Shown: positions 56,439-64,000 of the stretch, piece after piece | Layout: each line of letters begins with the position of its first letter | Numbering within the stretch: position 1 is the stretch's first letter | Origin: Pectinatus brassicae | Lineage (GTDB): Bacteria; Bacillota; Negativicutes; Selenomonadales; Selenomonadaceae | Assembly: GCF_014201835.1 (NCBI RefSeq) | Contig: NZ_JACHFH010000004.1 | Coordinates: 38,101 to 102,100, forward strand | DNA: 64,000 bases | Reading direction: 5' to 3' | Translations under genes and position numbers: made by a program | Notes under the pieces: generated by a model | The model's input: only the letters and a program-made list of their open reading frames with translations | Told to the model about the DNA's origin: nothing | Databases searched by the model: none

Positions 56439-56835
56439 TTTTACTTTTTTGTTCTAAAATATAACCATGTTCTTTTTGTATTGACAAACATAATCGTTCC
56501 AATGACCAAAATCGATTAAGCGGTGTTACCACAGCTTTATATATTATTTCAATATCAGCATTACGTAATTTTTTCAAAACTTCATCAAGTCGTTTGTTTT
56601 TTATATTATAAAAGACTAATACTTCATGGTTGAAATCAAAGTCCTTATCTTCATCACGTTCTACTACTGAAAAACCTGGTAATTTTAATAAATAACCTAT
56701 TTTTTGACAATAATCTTCCGGTTTTAATATTACCACTTGTATACGTAAAGCTTTAAATATCCCGCTAATCTGATTTAAATATTCTTCATCGGAAAAATTA
56801 TACAATAAAATTTTTTCTTCTTTTCTTTTATCCAT
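56431..56835 (-). CDS. DUF3783 family protein
   Basis: A 134-residue soluble protein. The C-terminal half (EVLVFYNIKNKRLDEVLKKLRNADIEIIYKAVVTPLNRFW) fits DUF3783, found in many anaerobic Firmicutes, with unknown function. GAGGTGA precedes the ATG. It is followed by the coiled-coil membrane protein with overlapping reading frames, so the two probably work together. No catalytic residues are obvious. Confidence 0.7.
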   Translation of the reverse strand: MDKRKEEKILLYNFSDEEYLNQISGIFKALRIQVVILKPEDYCQKIGYLLKLPGFSVVERDEDKDFDFNHEVLVFYNIKNKRLDEVLKKLRNADIEIIYKAVVTPLNRFWSLERLCLSIQKEHGYILEQKSKNE

Positions 56836-56891
56836 AAAAACACTTCACCTCTTAATGTATATTATACGCAATTACTCTTAATATCTCAAAT

Positions 56892-56935
56892 AAAAAACAG
56901 ACAATATTTATTTACCAAAATATTGTCTGTTTTTT
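56892..56935 (-). terminator. Terminator
   Basis: AAAAAACAGACAATA and TATTGTCTGTTTTTT form a perfect 15-bp stem directly at the end of the gene that begins at 57987. Confidence 0.85.
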
Positions 56936-57987
56936 TACTGAAGAATATCTTTTTTCACGATATTAGTCAAATTGTTTTCATTACTTTCTAATATTTTTAC
57001 CTGATTTAAGGCTTTATTAGCCGCACGCAAAGTCTGTATGTTTTTATCATCAAGCCATTTGCTGTAATTCGTATAATATTCCAGATATAAATCACAAATA
57101 CGCAATCGCAATTTTTGCAGTGTTGAGGCTGATTTAGGTGCATTAATCGCCGTTAAGGCTTCTTTTAACATTTTCCAGTGCGGTACCATATTAGTATTTA
57201 TTATTGTCTTTAAGTCATTACGGACAGCATCACTGCCAATACTATTTTTGCTAATTATAGCATTAAGCTGATTTTGTATATCAGAAAATGTCTTTTTATG
57301 CTGCTGCATTAAGGCATCGGTCTTTTCTACATACTCATGCATATATTGACGGCGATGATTGTTCAATAAAGTTAAAAACTCAGAGAAATTATTTATCTGC
57401 ACAATTTTCCACACACCATTAGACTGACGTTCCATTAGTACTGTAAAGGAAAAATTCTGTGCTATCTCCGTTTGCTGTATATCAATTTTATAAATTGCCT
57501 TTCCTGCTTTTTCATCAATATTTACAAGCTTTTTATCTATTACCTTGATATCATTCAAACCTAAATTATCGATAAGTGCAGCATCTTCCGACATTTGCTC
57601 CTGGGATTGCGCAGTATCTTTTTCCCATTTACCTGTTTTTACATATAAATTAACAGCCTCATCTATCTTTTTGCCTAACGCTTCTTGGAAAATTCCTGCG
57701 TATTCCTGCATTACAAGACGAGTGTCGCCTTGCTGGGCTGTACGTGAAATAAGCATATTTTCTATAATATCTTGGGATAATTTATTTACAAGTGCTTTTT
57801 CGTCAATATATTTATTAAATTTTTCGATATCATGTTTTTCAATAGAAGTTTGCACCATCTGCCATGCATATTCTGGTGTTTTTATATGATAAGCAAAATA
57901 CCAATATAATGATGAGAGTGCTATCAGTAATAAAATTATTCCTATTAAAAACAATTTTATCTTCATATTGCTAAAAATTTTTTTCAT
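56935..57987 (-). CDS. Membrane-anchored/secreted protein of unknown function (DUF2939-like)
   Basis: A 350-residue protein with an N-terminal signal anchor (LFLIGIILLLIALSSLYWYFAYHI). The part after it (PEYAWQMVQTSIEKHDIEKFNKYID...) resembles DUF2939/NTF2-like extracellular proteins, with a beta-rich middle section (AIYKIDIQQTEIAQNFSFTVLMERQ, shown: NFSFTVLMERQ) and a helical C-terminal half. The remainder gives no further clue. It is transcribed alone, with AAGGTG before the ATG and a strong terminator at its end. Function unknown. Confidence 0.6.
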   Translation of the reverse strand: MKKIFSNMKIKLFLIGIILLLIALSSLYWYFAYHIKTPEYAWQMVQTSIEKHDIEKFNKYIDEKALVNKLSQDIIENMLISRTAQQGDTRLVMQEYAGIFQEALGKKIDEAVNLYVKTGKWEKDTAQSQEQMSEDAALIDNLGLNDIKVIDKKLVNIDEKAGKAIYKIDIQQTEIAQNFSFTVLMERQSNGVWKIVQINNFSEFLTLLNNHRRQYMHEYVEKTDALMQQHKKTFSDIQNQLNAIISKNSIGSDAVRNDLKTIINTNMVPHWKMLKEALTAINAPKSASTLQKLRLRICDLYLEYYTNYSKWLDDKNIQTLRAANKALNQVKILESNENNLTNIVKKDILQ

Positions 57988-58163
57988 TGTTCACACCTTC
58001 TCTCTATTCAGATGTAACTCATATTATGACATCTTGTCAATGTTTCTGCAATAGTACTTCCCTAAATTTTCCAACAAATATTTTTATCACTGTTATCTAT
58101 TATAATATCATCTATTAACTTATTTTAGTAGTTATCAACTAATATCTATTATTAAATGAAGCA

Positions 58164-58212
58164 ACCCCCACAAATTAGAATAAAAAATCTAAATTATGAG
58201 GGTCGCTTCACC
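58164..58212 (-). terminator. Hairpin after the MCP fragment
   Basis: GAAGC-ACCC-AATTAGA segments at 58158-58183 pair with TCTAAATT-GGGT-GCTTC at 58189-58209. The stem is long but interrupted and the T run is short. Confidence 0.5.
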
Positions 58213-58249
58213 CAATACCTTATACTCAACTTCTGTAAAACATTTTTAC

Positions 58250-59139
58250 TTACAATTTAAATATACTTATTGCCTCTGATAATTCTTCTGCCATTTTAGC
58301 CAATGCTGCACTCGATGATGTAATTTCATCCATAGCCGCTGACTGTTCTTCCGTAACTGCAGATACCGTTTCAGCCTGCGCTGCTGTATCACGTGAAATA
58401 ATATCAATTTCATTTACTGAATTAACAACTTCTTCGCTGCTATTTGTTATGTCTTTAACCGCACCAGCAATTTCACGTACCTGCCCAGAAACTTGATTGA
58501 CTAATTTAACGATATCAGCAAATGTTCGACCTGCCATATCAACAACTTCTGTTCCAAGCTTCACTTCCGCTGAACCTTCGTTCATAGCAACTACAGCGCT
58601 ATCTGTATGCATTTGAATTTGCGCAATTAAATCAGCTATCTGCTTAGCCGCTGTCTGTGATTGTTCTGCCAACTTACGCACTTCATCAGCAACCACCGCA
58701 AACCCTTTTCCCTGTTCCCCCGCACGTGCTGCTTCGATCGCAGCATTAAGTGCTAATAAATTAGTTTGACCAGCGATATCTGATATTGTGTTTACAATCT
58801 GTCCTATTTCTTTGGACTGATTCCCCAAAGCTACTACAACATTAGCTGAATGTGATACCTTATTATTGATAATTTCCATTTGGTTGACAGCATTTTTTAT
58901 TGACTTCCCACCTTCTTCGGCAAAATCAGCAGCCTTATCGGCAGTACTTTCAACATAGTATATATTTTCCGCTGCATGAGATATTTTTTGATTAATAGCA
59001 TCTACTACATTACTGGCTTTTTCTACAACCTTTATTTCCCGGCTTGTTCCTGCTGCCACTTCAACAATAGCATTAGCAGTTTGTGTTGCTCCCTGTGCCG
59101 ACTGTGTGGCATTAGATGTTAAATTATTCGATGATGTTT
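58250..59139 (-). pseudogene. 5'-truncated methyl-accepting chemotaxis protein
   Basis: Only the cytoplasmic signalling domain is left. The hairpin tip ([51 protein letters not shown], seen in parts such as [18 protein letters not shown]) is intact. The frame is open upstream to a TAA near 59142 and can be read as [20 protein letters not shown], i.e. the start of the methylation helix. No sensor, transmembrane or HAMP segment exists, and the end of the fragment lies only about 25 bp beyond the terminator of lysR. No ATG or ribosome site fits; GTG 59059 would give 269 residues. A deletion that removed the sensor half is the best explanation. A soluble signalling protein is the alternative. Confidence 0.7.
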
Positions 59140-59163
59140 ACGTTCCTTTTTTATAATAAAAAA

Positions 59164-59186
59164 GCCATCAGAATTTTACTGATGGC
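59164..59186 (-). terminator. Terminator of the lysR gene
   Basis: GCCATCAG and CTGATGGC form an 8-bp stem 12 bp after the stop; on the transcribed strand a T6 run follows. Confidence 0.75.
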
Positions 59187-59197
59187 AAAATAAATCA

Positions 59198-60088
59198 TTA
59201 ATTATTGTTAACGGACAGTATATATTCTATATATATTTGTAAGCTTTTATATTTAGGATTATTCTTTTTATAAATTAAGCATTCTTCTAATACTAATTCC
59301 TGAGCTAATTCTCTCCAGCCATTATTTATTCCCAATGCTTTTAATAAACGTTTTGGCAATAATGCTCCAGCTTCATTGTCTTTACAATAGTGTATCATGG
59401 CATATGGTGTTGCTAATCGTGCCACAATATGAGGTAATTTCCCATGTTCTAAAAAATATTTTTGAAAAACCTGATTTACCGAATATTCATTAGGATATCC
59501 CACAAAATCACTTTGAATTATCTCGTGAACCGAAATCAATTTATCTTCCTGCAATAATAACGGAGCATAATAAACAAACTTATCCCGACAAAAACAAATC
59601 CGCTCATATTCTTCCATCAAAAACGGTTCAATGCCATAAATTGATGCAATATCAATCTGTTCATTACGTAAAGCCGCCAATAAATTATTCTCTTCCATAT
59701 CATAAACATCTATCCTGATATTTTCATTATTCTTTTGAAAATGAGCGACATGCTGGTTCATTAATACATCACCAAATGAACGCAATACACCAACATGCAG
59801 ATTAGTCATAATATTTTTAGACATCGACTGTACATCATACACAATACTGTGCAAATGTTCGAGCCATTCATTTATCTGACGATAAAATTCCTCACCGGCT
59901 TTAGTAAAATCACTGCCCCGTTTACTGCGTGATATAAGTTTTACCCCAACAATTTCTTCCAATTTTTTTATTTGGGCACTAAAGGCTGATTGAGTTATAT
60001 TGGCTTTTTTTGCTGCCAAAGTAAAATTTTTAACCTCACCATAATAAATAAAGTTTTCTAACTGCTGAATAGTTGGCATTTCTGACAT
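59198..60088 (-). CDS. LysR-family transcriptional regulator
   Basis: A 296-residue protein with the N-terminal LysR winged helix (LENFIYYGEVKNFTLAAKKANITQSAFSAQIKKLEEIVGVKL; recognised from TQSAFSAQIKKLE) and a substrate-binding domain. The effector site cannot be read. It lies 34 bp after the LarA-like gene on the same strand, so it may sense a hydroxy acid and control that gene. GGAG precedes the ATG. Confidence 0.88.
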   Translation of the reverse strand: MSEMPTIQQLENFIYYGEVKNFTLAAKKANITQSAFSAQIKKLEEIVGVKLISRSKRGSDFTKAGEEFYRQINEWLEHLHSIVYDVQSMSKNIMTNLHVGVLRSFGDVLMNQHVAHFQKNNENIRIDVYDMEENNLLAALRNEQIDIASIYGIEPFLMEEYERICFCRDKFVYYAPLLLQEDKLISVHEIIQSDFVGYPNEYSVNQVFQKYFLEHGKLPHIVARLATPYAMIHYCKDNEAGALLPKRLLKALGINNGWRELAQELVLEECLIYKKNNPKYKSLQIYIEYILSVNNN

Positions 60089-60122
60089 ATAATCTTACTC
60101 CTAATAGCCTGATATAATTTTT

Positions 60123-61406
60123 TTATTCATCCACAATTACTGATAGTCCATCCGGGATAACTGTTATCTTTGCTGCTTCTCCCATTATTGCAAAAGCTCT
60201 GTGCAATGCTTCAGTAAAACTTGCTGCCAATTCCATGTGCATACTTTGGACTAATTCAGCATCAACTAAATCAGAAACTAAGATAACATGATGATTAGCT
60301 AAAATACGGGCTAAAATTTGTGACGTCCATTGATCAGGTAAAGTTTCATCCCGTTTAGTAGCAATAGCTTTCGACAAAAATTCCTGCGGTGTTGCATAAT
60401 CAGCTAAATTATGATAGAACCCTTCGCCGCCATGACCATCTGCGCAGCCTGCTACCATAATAATTACACCATTTTTCTTATTGACAGCCTCTGCTGCTGT
60501 CATGCCTTTTACTGCCTGATATATATTTTGGTCAAGTGGATAACCGCCATTAGTCGATATAGCTATATCACATTCTACTTTTTTCACATGTGCTAGATTC
60601 TTTACAAATTCGCAGCCTTGTTCATGAGCTTTTTCCATATCACCGGCAACAGATGCTATAATTTTTTTATCACCGTTTAGTACCACATTAATAATAAATT
60701 TTAAATTAGCTTTTCTGGCAGCATATACCATATCTTTATGTATAGGATTTCCCGTTAAATTTCCCGTGCGGGCATTGCGGGAATCAATAAATTCGCCACA
60801 ATGATTAGCCATTATTGTTTTATATGAAGCTACTCCCGGTAATACCGATTTTCGTCCGCCAGAAAAACCAGCAAAAAAATGCGATTCAATAAATCCTTCT
60901 GCTAATAAAAGATCCGCTTCTACCGCTAATTTATTAATTATGCAGGGGCCACCTGATGGCAGTGTTCCTATTTTTACCATTGACTCATCATCTGTAGATA
61001 TATGCATCACAATTTTTTCATTATTAACGATATCTTCACCATATTTACCAATTAATTCCTCTTTAGTGGAGGGACGATGAAAACCTGTAGCTACTAATAT
61101 TGTTATATCGGCTAGCGGTTCAATACTGCGAATTCTCCGTAATAAAATAGGCATTATAATTTTTGAGGGAACCGGACGGGTATGATCCGAACTAATAATT
61201 ACAATTTTATTTTTACCTTTGACTAACTCTTCTAATTTTACAGAACCGATAGGATTATCAAGTGATTCTTCGACTATGTTTTCTTCGGTATTTTGTGCTT
61301 TATATTTTTCTGCTCCTGAAACTAATACGGCTGCTAAATTATCTTTATTAATGATGGCTTCGCTATGACCCTTATGATACGGTAAAAAAATTTTTTCTGT
61401 TTTCAT
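60123..61406 (-). CDS. LarA-like nickel-pincer racemase family protein
   Basis: Resembles lactate racemase LarA, which uses a nickel-pincer nucleotide bound to a lysine. The conserved SSDHTRPVPSK, GFIESHFFAGFSGGRKSVLPG (Lys in GGRKS; His in ESHFF) and TNGGYPLDQNIYQAVKGM are present, so the cofactor site looks intact. ATG 61406 follows GAGG by six bases; the frame to 61463 is not supported. The resulting 427 residues match the family. LarA relatives act on various alpha-hydroxy acids, so the substrate is not known. LarB, LarC and LarE, which make the cofactor, are not in this window. Confidence 0.8.
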   Translation of the reverse strand: MKTEKIFLPYHKGHSEAIINKDNLAAVLVSGAEKYKAQNTEENIVEESLDNPIGSVKLEELVKGKNKIVIISSDHTRPVPSKIIMPILLRRIRSIEPLADITILVATGFHRPSTKEELIGKYGEDIVNNEKIVMHISTDDESMVKIGTLPSGGPCIINKLAVEADLLLAEGFIESHFFAGFSGGRKSVLPGVASYKTIMANHCGEFIDSRNARTGNLTGNPIHKDMVYAARKANLKFIINVVLNGDKKIIASVAGDMEKAHEQGCEFVKNLAHVKKVECDIAISTNGGYPLDQNIYQAVKGMTAAEAVNKKNGVIIMVAGCADGHGGEGFYHNLADYATPQEFLSKAIATKRDETLPDQWTSQILARILANHHVILVSDLVDAELVQSMHMELAASFTEALHRAFAIMGEAAKITVIPDGLSVIVDE

Positions 61407-61543
61407 AAAAATCCTCATTTCTGTTTTCTTATTTATTAATATTCTTCTTAAAGTATACATCATTTTTATTTATCAATCTAATAAATAAATTTTATAATTG
61501 CTATCAAAAAAAGTGATATATTGATCAATTAAATAAATAAAAT

Positions 61544-61584
61544 AGGTATAGAACAAAGTAATATTGCGTCTTTGTTCTATACCT
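61544..61584 (-). terminator. Terminator of the MFS transporter gene
   Basis: AGGTATAGAACAAAG and CTTTGTTCTATACCT form a perfect 15-bp stem about 20 bp after the stop. Confidence 0.8.
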
Positions 61585-61604
61585 GTAAAATGTCCAAACA
61601 CTAT

Positions 61605-62810
61605 TTAATTATTATCATTTTCCATAGCTAATGATACTTGTGCGCTGGCTTTTCTGCCATAAAACAAAAAATATAATATAAAACATATACCTGCTATTGC
61701 AGCAGCTACTAGATAAAGCGATTGAAATGTGAGCAGTGTTCTTAAGCAACCTAAAATATAGGGACCAACACCAAGACCTAAATCCAATGCTACAAAATAA
61801 GTAGAAAGAGCTACACTAACACGATGTGATGGTGTTAATTTTATACATACTGCCTGTCCATTTGACATGAATGTGCCATAACCTAATCCTACGAAAACTC
61901 CGGCTAAAAGCAGCATTACCGCTGTATTCGTGATGCTAAGCATAAACAAACCTAATGCCAAACAAATGTAGCAAGGATATAATACATAATTTTCACCTTT
62001 ACGATCAAATATTATCCCAGTCAAGGGCCTTGTAATTGTTATGATCACTGCATAAACAACAAAGAAAAATGTTCCGGCCTGCACTAAATTTATTTCTCTT
62101 GTATATGCTGCCAAAAAACTAAGTACACTAGAATAAGCAAATCCCATCAAAAATCCAATGACAGAAATTACCAATACTCTTACTTCAACATAATTCTCCA
62201 GGTTAAAAGCTTTCATGCGCTTTATTTCTGCATCTGTCAATTTTATTTCAGTAACATGCAGCATCAGACAGCCTATTACACAAAGCCCAATGAGAACGGT
62301 ACAAGTAATTATTATAACAGTAAAGTTTGCTACAAGCATCAATAACATTCCTAAAAATGGACCAATAGCAGCAGCCAGGCTCGTGCTTAATCCGTAATAA
62401 TTGATTCCTTCACCGCGACGCTGTTCTGGAATACAGCTTGTAATTATAGTATTAGTTGCGGTAGAAAGAAGACCGTAAGCCATACCGTTAAGAAAACGTA
62501 TAACATACATAATTCCTAAATTAGGAATATAAAAATACATTAATGTCGTTACCAAATAAAAGAACACTCCAATATATAGCGTCTTTTTACGACCATATAA
62601 TTCAATTCCTTTACCGACTTGCAAACGAGCCAATAATGTACCCAAAATAAAAATACCAGAAGCCAAACCAGCTTCACTTAATGATGCATTTAACTGCTGT
62701 TTAGCTACCACGGCAATTATAACCATCAATAAATAATAAATAAGATACACAACAAAATTAATGCCTGTATCTAACAGAAAATCTTTGTTAAACAAGGAAT
62801 CTTTATTCAT
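61605..62810 (-). CDS. Major facilitator superfamily transporter
   Basis: A 401-residue, 12-helix transporter. The loop 2-3 motif GKGIELYGRKKTLYIG and loop 8-9 motif GIIFDRKGENYVLYP are of the MFS type; the N-terminal half contains AYGLLSTATNTIITSCIPEQRRGEG. The substrate is not predictable; sugar-efflux or drug exporter-like members are closest by eye. It lies upstream of the LarA-like gene with a terminator between, so co-transcription is not required. Confidence 0.85.
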   Translation of the reverse strand: MNKDSLFNKDFLLDTGINFVVYLIYYLLMVIIAVVAKQQLNASLSEAGLASGIFILGTLLARLQVGKGIELYGRKKTLYIGVFFYLVTTLMYFYIPNLGIMYVIRFLNGMAYGLLSTATNTIITSCIPEQRRGEGINYYGLSTSLAAAIGPFLGMLLMLVANFTVIIITCTVLIGLCVIGCLMLHVTEIKLTDAEIKRMKAFNLENYVEVRVLVISVIGFLMGFAYSSVLSFLAAYTREINLVQAGTFFFVVYAVIITITRPLTGIIFDRKGENYVLYPCYICLALGLFMLSITNTAVMLLLAGVFVGLGYGTFMSNGQAVCIKLTPSHRVSVALSTYFVALDLGLGVGPYILGCLRTLLTFQSLYLVAAAIAGICFILYFLFYGRKASAQVSLAMENDNN

Positions 62811-62976
62811 CCATTCATCTCTCCATTACACCTGATTAAAATATATAATAACTTCATCCCTTAAGATGATAACGCCTATTATATACTCTAACTATTAATT
62901 TGTATAACAGTATAATTCGATAAATGTCATAAAATAATATTGTAAGAATTAATACCCCAGCTATAAATTTTTATAG

Positions 62977-63204
62977 CTATTCAAATGTAATTATTAAATG
63001 TGAATTGCTTGTTTGATTGATTATGCTGGCAATTATTTTTTCCTTTTCGATATCATTTATTACTTCTGATTCGTATGGTGCTTCCCAATTTTTTATAGAA
63101 GCCCTATATGCAATAAAACCGCCTTGCAGTAATTCACCTTTAATTATAAGTTTTTTGCCTTCAATTTCCACTTTTATATAAGATTTCGTTCCTACTATCT
63201 TCAT
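62977..63204 (-). CDS. Small protein resembling Imm74 immunity proteins
   Basis: A 75-residue protein (KSYIKVEIEGKKLIIKGELL, then GGFIAYRASIKNWEAPYESEVI) with a pattern like the Imm74 family, which neutralises polymorphic toxins. AAGGA lies 11 bp before the ATG. No toxin gene is adjacent, so it would be an orphan immunity gene. Recognition is by eye and uncertain; an unknown small cytoplasmic protein is the alternative. Confidence 0.45.
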   Translation of the reverse strand: MKIVGTKSYIKVEIEGKKLIIKGELLQGGFIAYRASIKNWEAPYESEVINDIEKEKIIASIINQTSNSHLIITFE

Positions 63205-63322
63205 TATTAATATATCCTTTTCCCATAAGATTATCTTATATTATACCGCTTTATAAAAAGAAGTCATATAAAAAATTTTACTTCTTACCAATAAAATTTA
63301 TAATTATTTAGGCACACAAAAA

Positions 63323-63354
63323 AACGGCTATCAGATTTATTATCCAATGCCGTT
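63323..63354 (-). terminator. Terminator of the rRNA-tRNA operon
   Basis: AACGGC and GCCGTT enclose a partly paired loop; on the minus strand the stem is followed by T7. It lies 14 bp beyond the tRNA-Ser gene. Confidence 0.7.
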
Positions 63355-63367
63355 GAACTTACATAAA

Positions 63368-63458
63368 TGGCGGAGTGAGAGAGATTCGAACTCTCGCACC
63401 GGTTACCCGGTCTAACGATTTAGCAAACCGTCCTCTTCAGCCTCTTGAGTATCACTCC
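63368..63458 (-). tRNA. tRNA-Ser (GCU)
   Basis: The minus strand folds into a tRNA with acceptor GGAGTGA/TCACTCC, a long variable arm, T arm with GGTTCGAATC-type loop (GAGTTCGAATCTC) and anticodon GCT in GTTTGCTAAAT. CCA is encoded at 63368-63370. Confidence 0.93.
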
Positions 63459-63476
63459 ACAATATTTAATTAAGAA

Positions 63477-63552
63477 TGGCAGGGGCAGAAGGACTTGAAC
63501 CCTCAACCAATGGTTTTGGAGACCACTACTCTACCAATTGAGCTATACCCCT
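63477..63552 (-). tRNA. tRNA-Trp (CCA)
   Basis: Acceptor AGGGGTA/TGCCCCT, D arm AGCTCAATTGGTAGAG, anticodon stem-loop GTGGTCTCCAAAACCAT with anticodon CCA, T arm GAGGGTTCAAGTCCTTC. CCA end encoded (63477-63479). Confidence 0.94.
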
Positions 63553-63557
63553 ATAAA

Positions 63558-63635
63558 TGGGGTGACTAGTGGGGATCGAACCCACGCAATAACGGAGCCA
63601 CAATCCGCCGTGTTGACCGCTTCACCATAGCCACC
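63558..63635 (-). tRNA. tRNA-His (GUG)
   Basis: Acceptor GTGGCTA/TAGTCAC with an extra G at the -1 position opposite the C discriminator, the hallmark of tRNA-His. Anticodon GTG in GGATTGTGGCTCC. CCA end encoded (63558-63560). Confidence 0.94.
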
Positions 63636-63694
63636 ATATTAGCTTTATAAAGCAATATCAGGCTATCAGCGATAACCTGATATTAACTTATTAA

Positions 63695-63809
63695 CCGGCA
63701 ACATCCTATCCTCCCAGGGGGCTGCCCCCCAAGTACTTTCGGCCTGTGGATGCTTAACTACTGTGTTCGAAATGGGAACAGGTGGATCCATCCAGGTATC
63801 GCCACCGGA
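63695..63809 (-). rRNA. rrf: 5S ribosomal RNA
   Basis: The minus strand contains the conserved loop B/C region CCCATTTCGAACACAG and GTTAAGCATCCAC; terminal stem TCCGGTGGCG near 63809 to TGTTGCCGG at 63695. About 115 nt. Confidence 0.92.
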
Positions 63810-63927
63810 ATAATGACTACCTTTTCAGATATTCATTTCTAAGTGTTTGCACACTCAAAACTTCACAGAAGAAATCTTAGACCAAACATTCTTTTTCTTA
63901 CTCTTTTTGTTGCTCGTTGAAATTAAG

Positions 63928-64000
63928 TTAAGCTCTCGACTTATTAGTATCAGTCCGCTTCATGCCTCACAGCACTTCTACTCCTGACCTATCAACCTCG
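63928..64000 (-). rRNA. rrl: 23S ribosomal RNA, 3' end (partial)
   Basis: The minus strand from the window edge reads the conserved 3' end of 23S rRNA (GGTTGATAGGTCAG, GTGAGGCATGAAGC, ACTGATACTAATA, GTCGAGAGCTTAAC). The gene continues outside the window. The exact 3' end is estimated. The 63810-63927 spacer holds no tRNA. Confidence 0.9.

Noticed and set aside
63810..63927. Additional tRNA in the 23S-5S spacer
   Set aside because: No cloverleaf could be drawn on either strand; the spacer is a short processing region.

Overview
The window looks like chromosomal DNA of a low-GC anaerobe of the Negativicutes (diderm Firmicutes; Selenomonas/Megamonas/Pectinatus type). This is inferred from a Gram-positive style of gene organisation (hrcA-grpE-dnaK-dnaJ under a perfect CIRCE, PTS systems, AGGAGG ribosome sites, U-tailed terminators) combined with an outer-membrane porin carrying an N-terminal SLH domain, which is a hallmark of Negativicutes. 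The genus cannot be fixed from the sequence alone. No prophage, CRISPR array or intact insertion sequence was found.

Layout. 1-1655: end of a B12-binding radical SAM gene and its DUF2344 partner. 1725-4427: sulfur block with a tandem DUF2292 protein, divergent from a ThiF-like E1, a JAMM protease and a siroheme sulfite-reductase-like protein; this resembles the HcyF/HcyD/Sir module for protein-thiocarboxylate sulfur transfer. 4688-6373: CstA. 6487-11355: heat-shock operon. 11604-14432: PLD-helicase-DUF3427 protein. 14486-15898: 6-phosphogluconate dehydrogenase. 16208-22776 and 32845-34114: pieces of a myo-inositol locus (iolG, a PTS IIA, mmsA/iolA, a broken zinc dehydrogenase, an AraC regulator, a second iolG with an in-frame TGA, a 5'-truncated iolE, an IolR-like repressor). 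Between them lie a small HTH gene, glycerate kinase, glutamine synthetase, an SLH porin and a complete sucrose PTS operon (scrA-scrR-scrB).

34450-44723 (minus strand): a membrane-bound [NiFe]-hydrogenase (Tat-exported small subunit, large subunit, cytochrome b, and a small Cys/His-rich protein starting MCSTCGC), then, after a terminator, all maturation genes hypA-hypB-protease-hypF-hypC-hypD-hypE. 45108-54291 (minus strand): glycerol and dihydroxyacetone use (glpF, glpK, glpA-glpB-glpC, dhaK-dhaL-dhaM), with an IS200/IS605 tnpB end relic between dhaK and dhaL. 54542-63204: YitT protein, three poorly known proteins, a truncated chemotaxis receptor, LysR, LarA-like protein, MFS transporter and a small Imm74-like protein. 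63368-64000: tRNA-Ser, tRNA-Trp, tRNA-His, 5S and the 3' end of 23S rRNA, forming the tail of an rRNA operon on the minus strand.

How the genes work together: glycerol enters through GlpF, is phosphorylated by GlpK and oxidised by the anaerobic GlpABC complex into the quinone pool. Dihydroxyacetone is phosphorylated by the PEP-dependent DhaKLM. The uptake hydrogenase feeds electrons from H2 to the same pool. Sucrose is taken up by ScrA and cleaved by ScrB. The inositol pathway appears to be eroding: three genes are damaged, yet an IolR-type repressor and 11-bp repeat arrays matching an IolR operator remain. The main items for a second look are the stand-alone CXXCGC protein beside a HypB that lacks this motif, the IolR-like operator arrays, three leader RNAs with terminators, a 50-bp perfect palindrome over the scrA promoter, and the TnpB/omega-RNA fossil.
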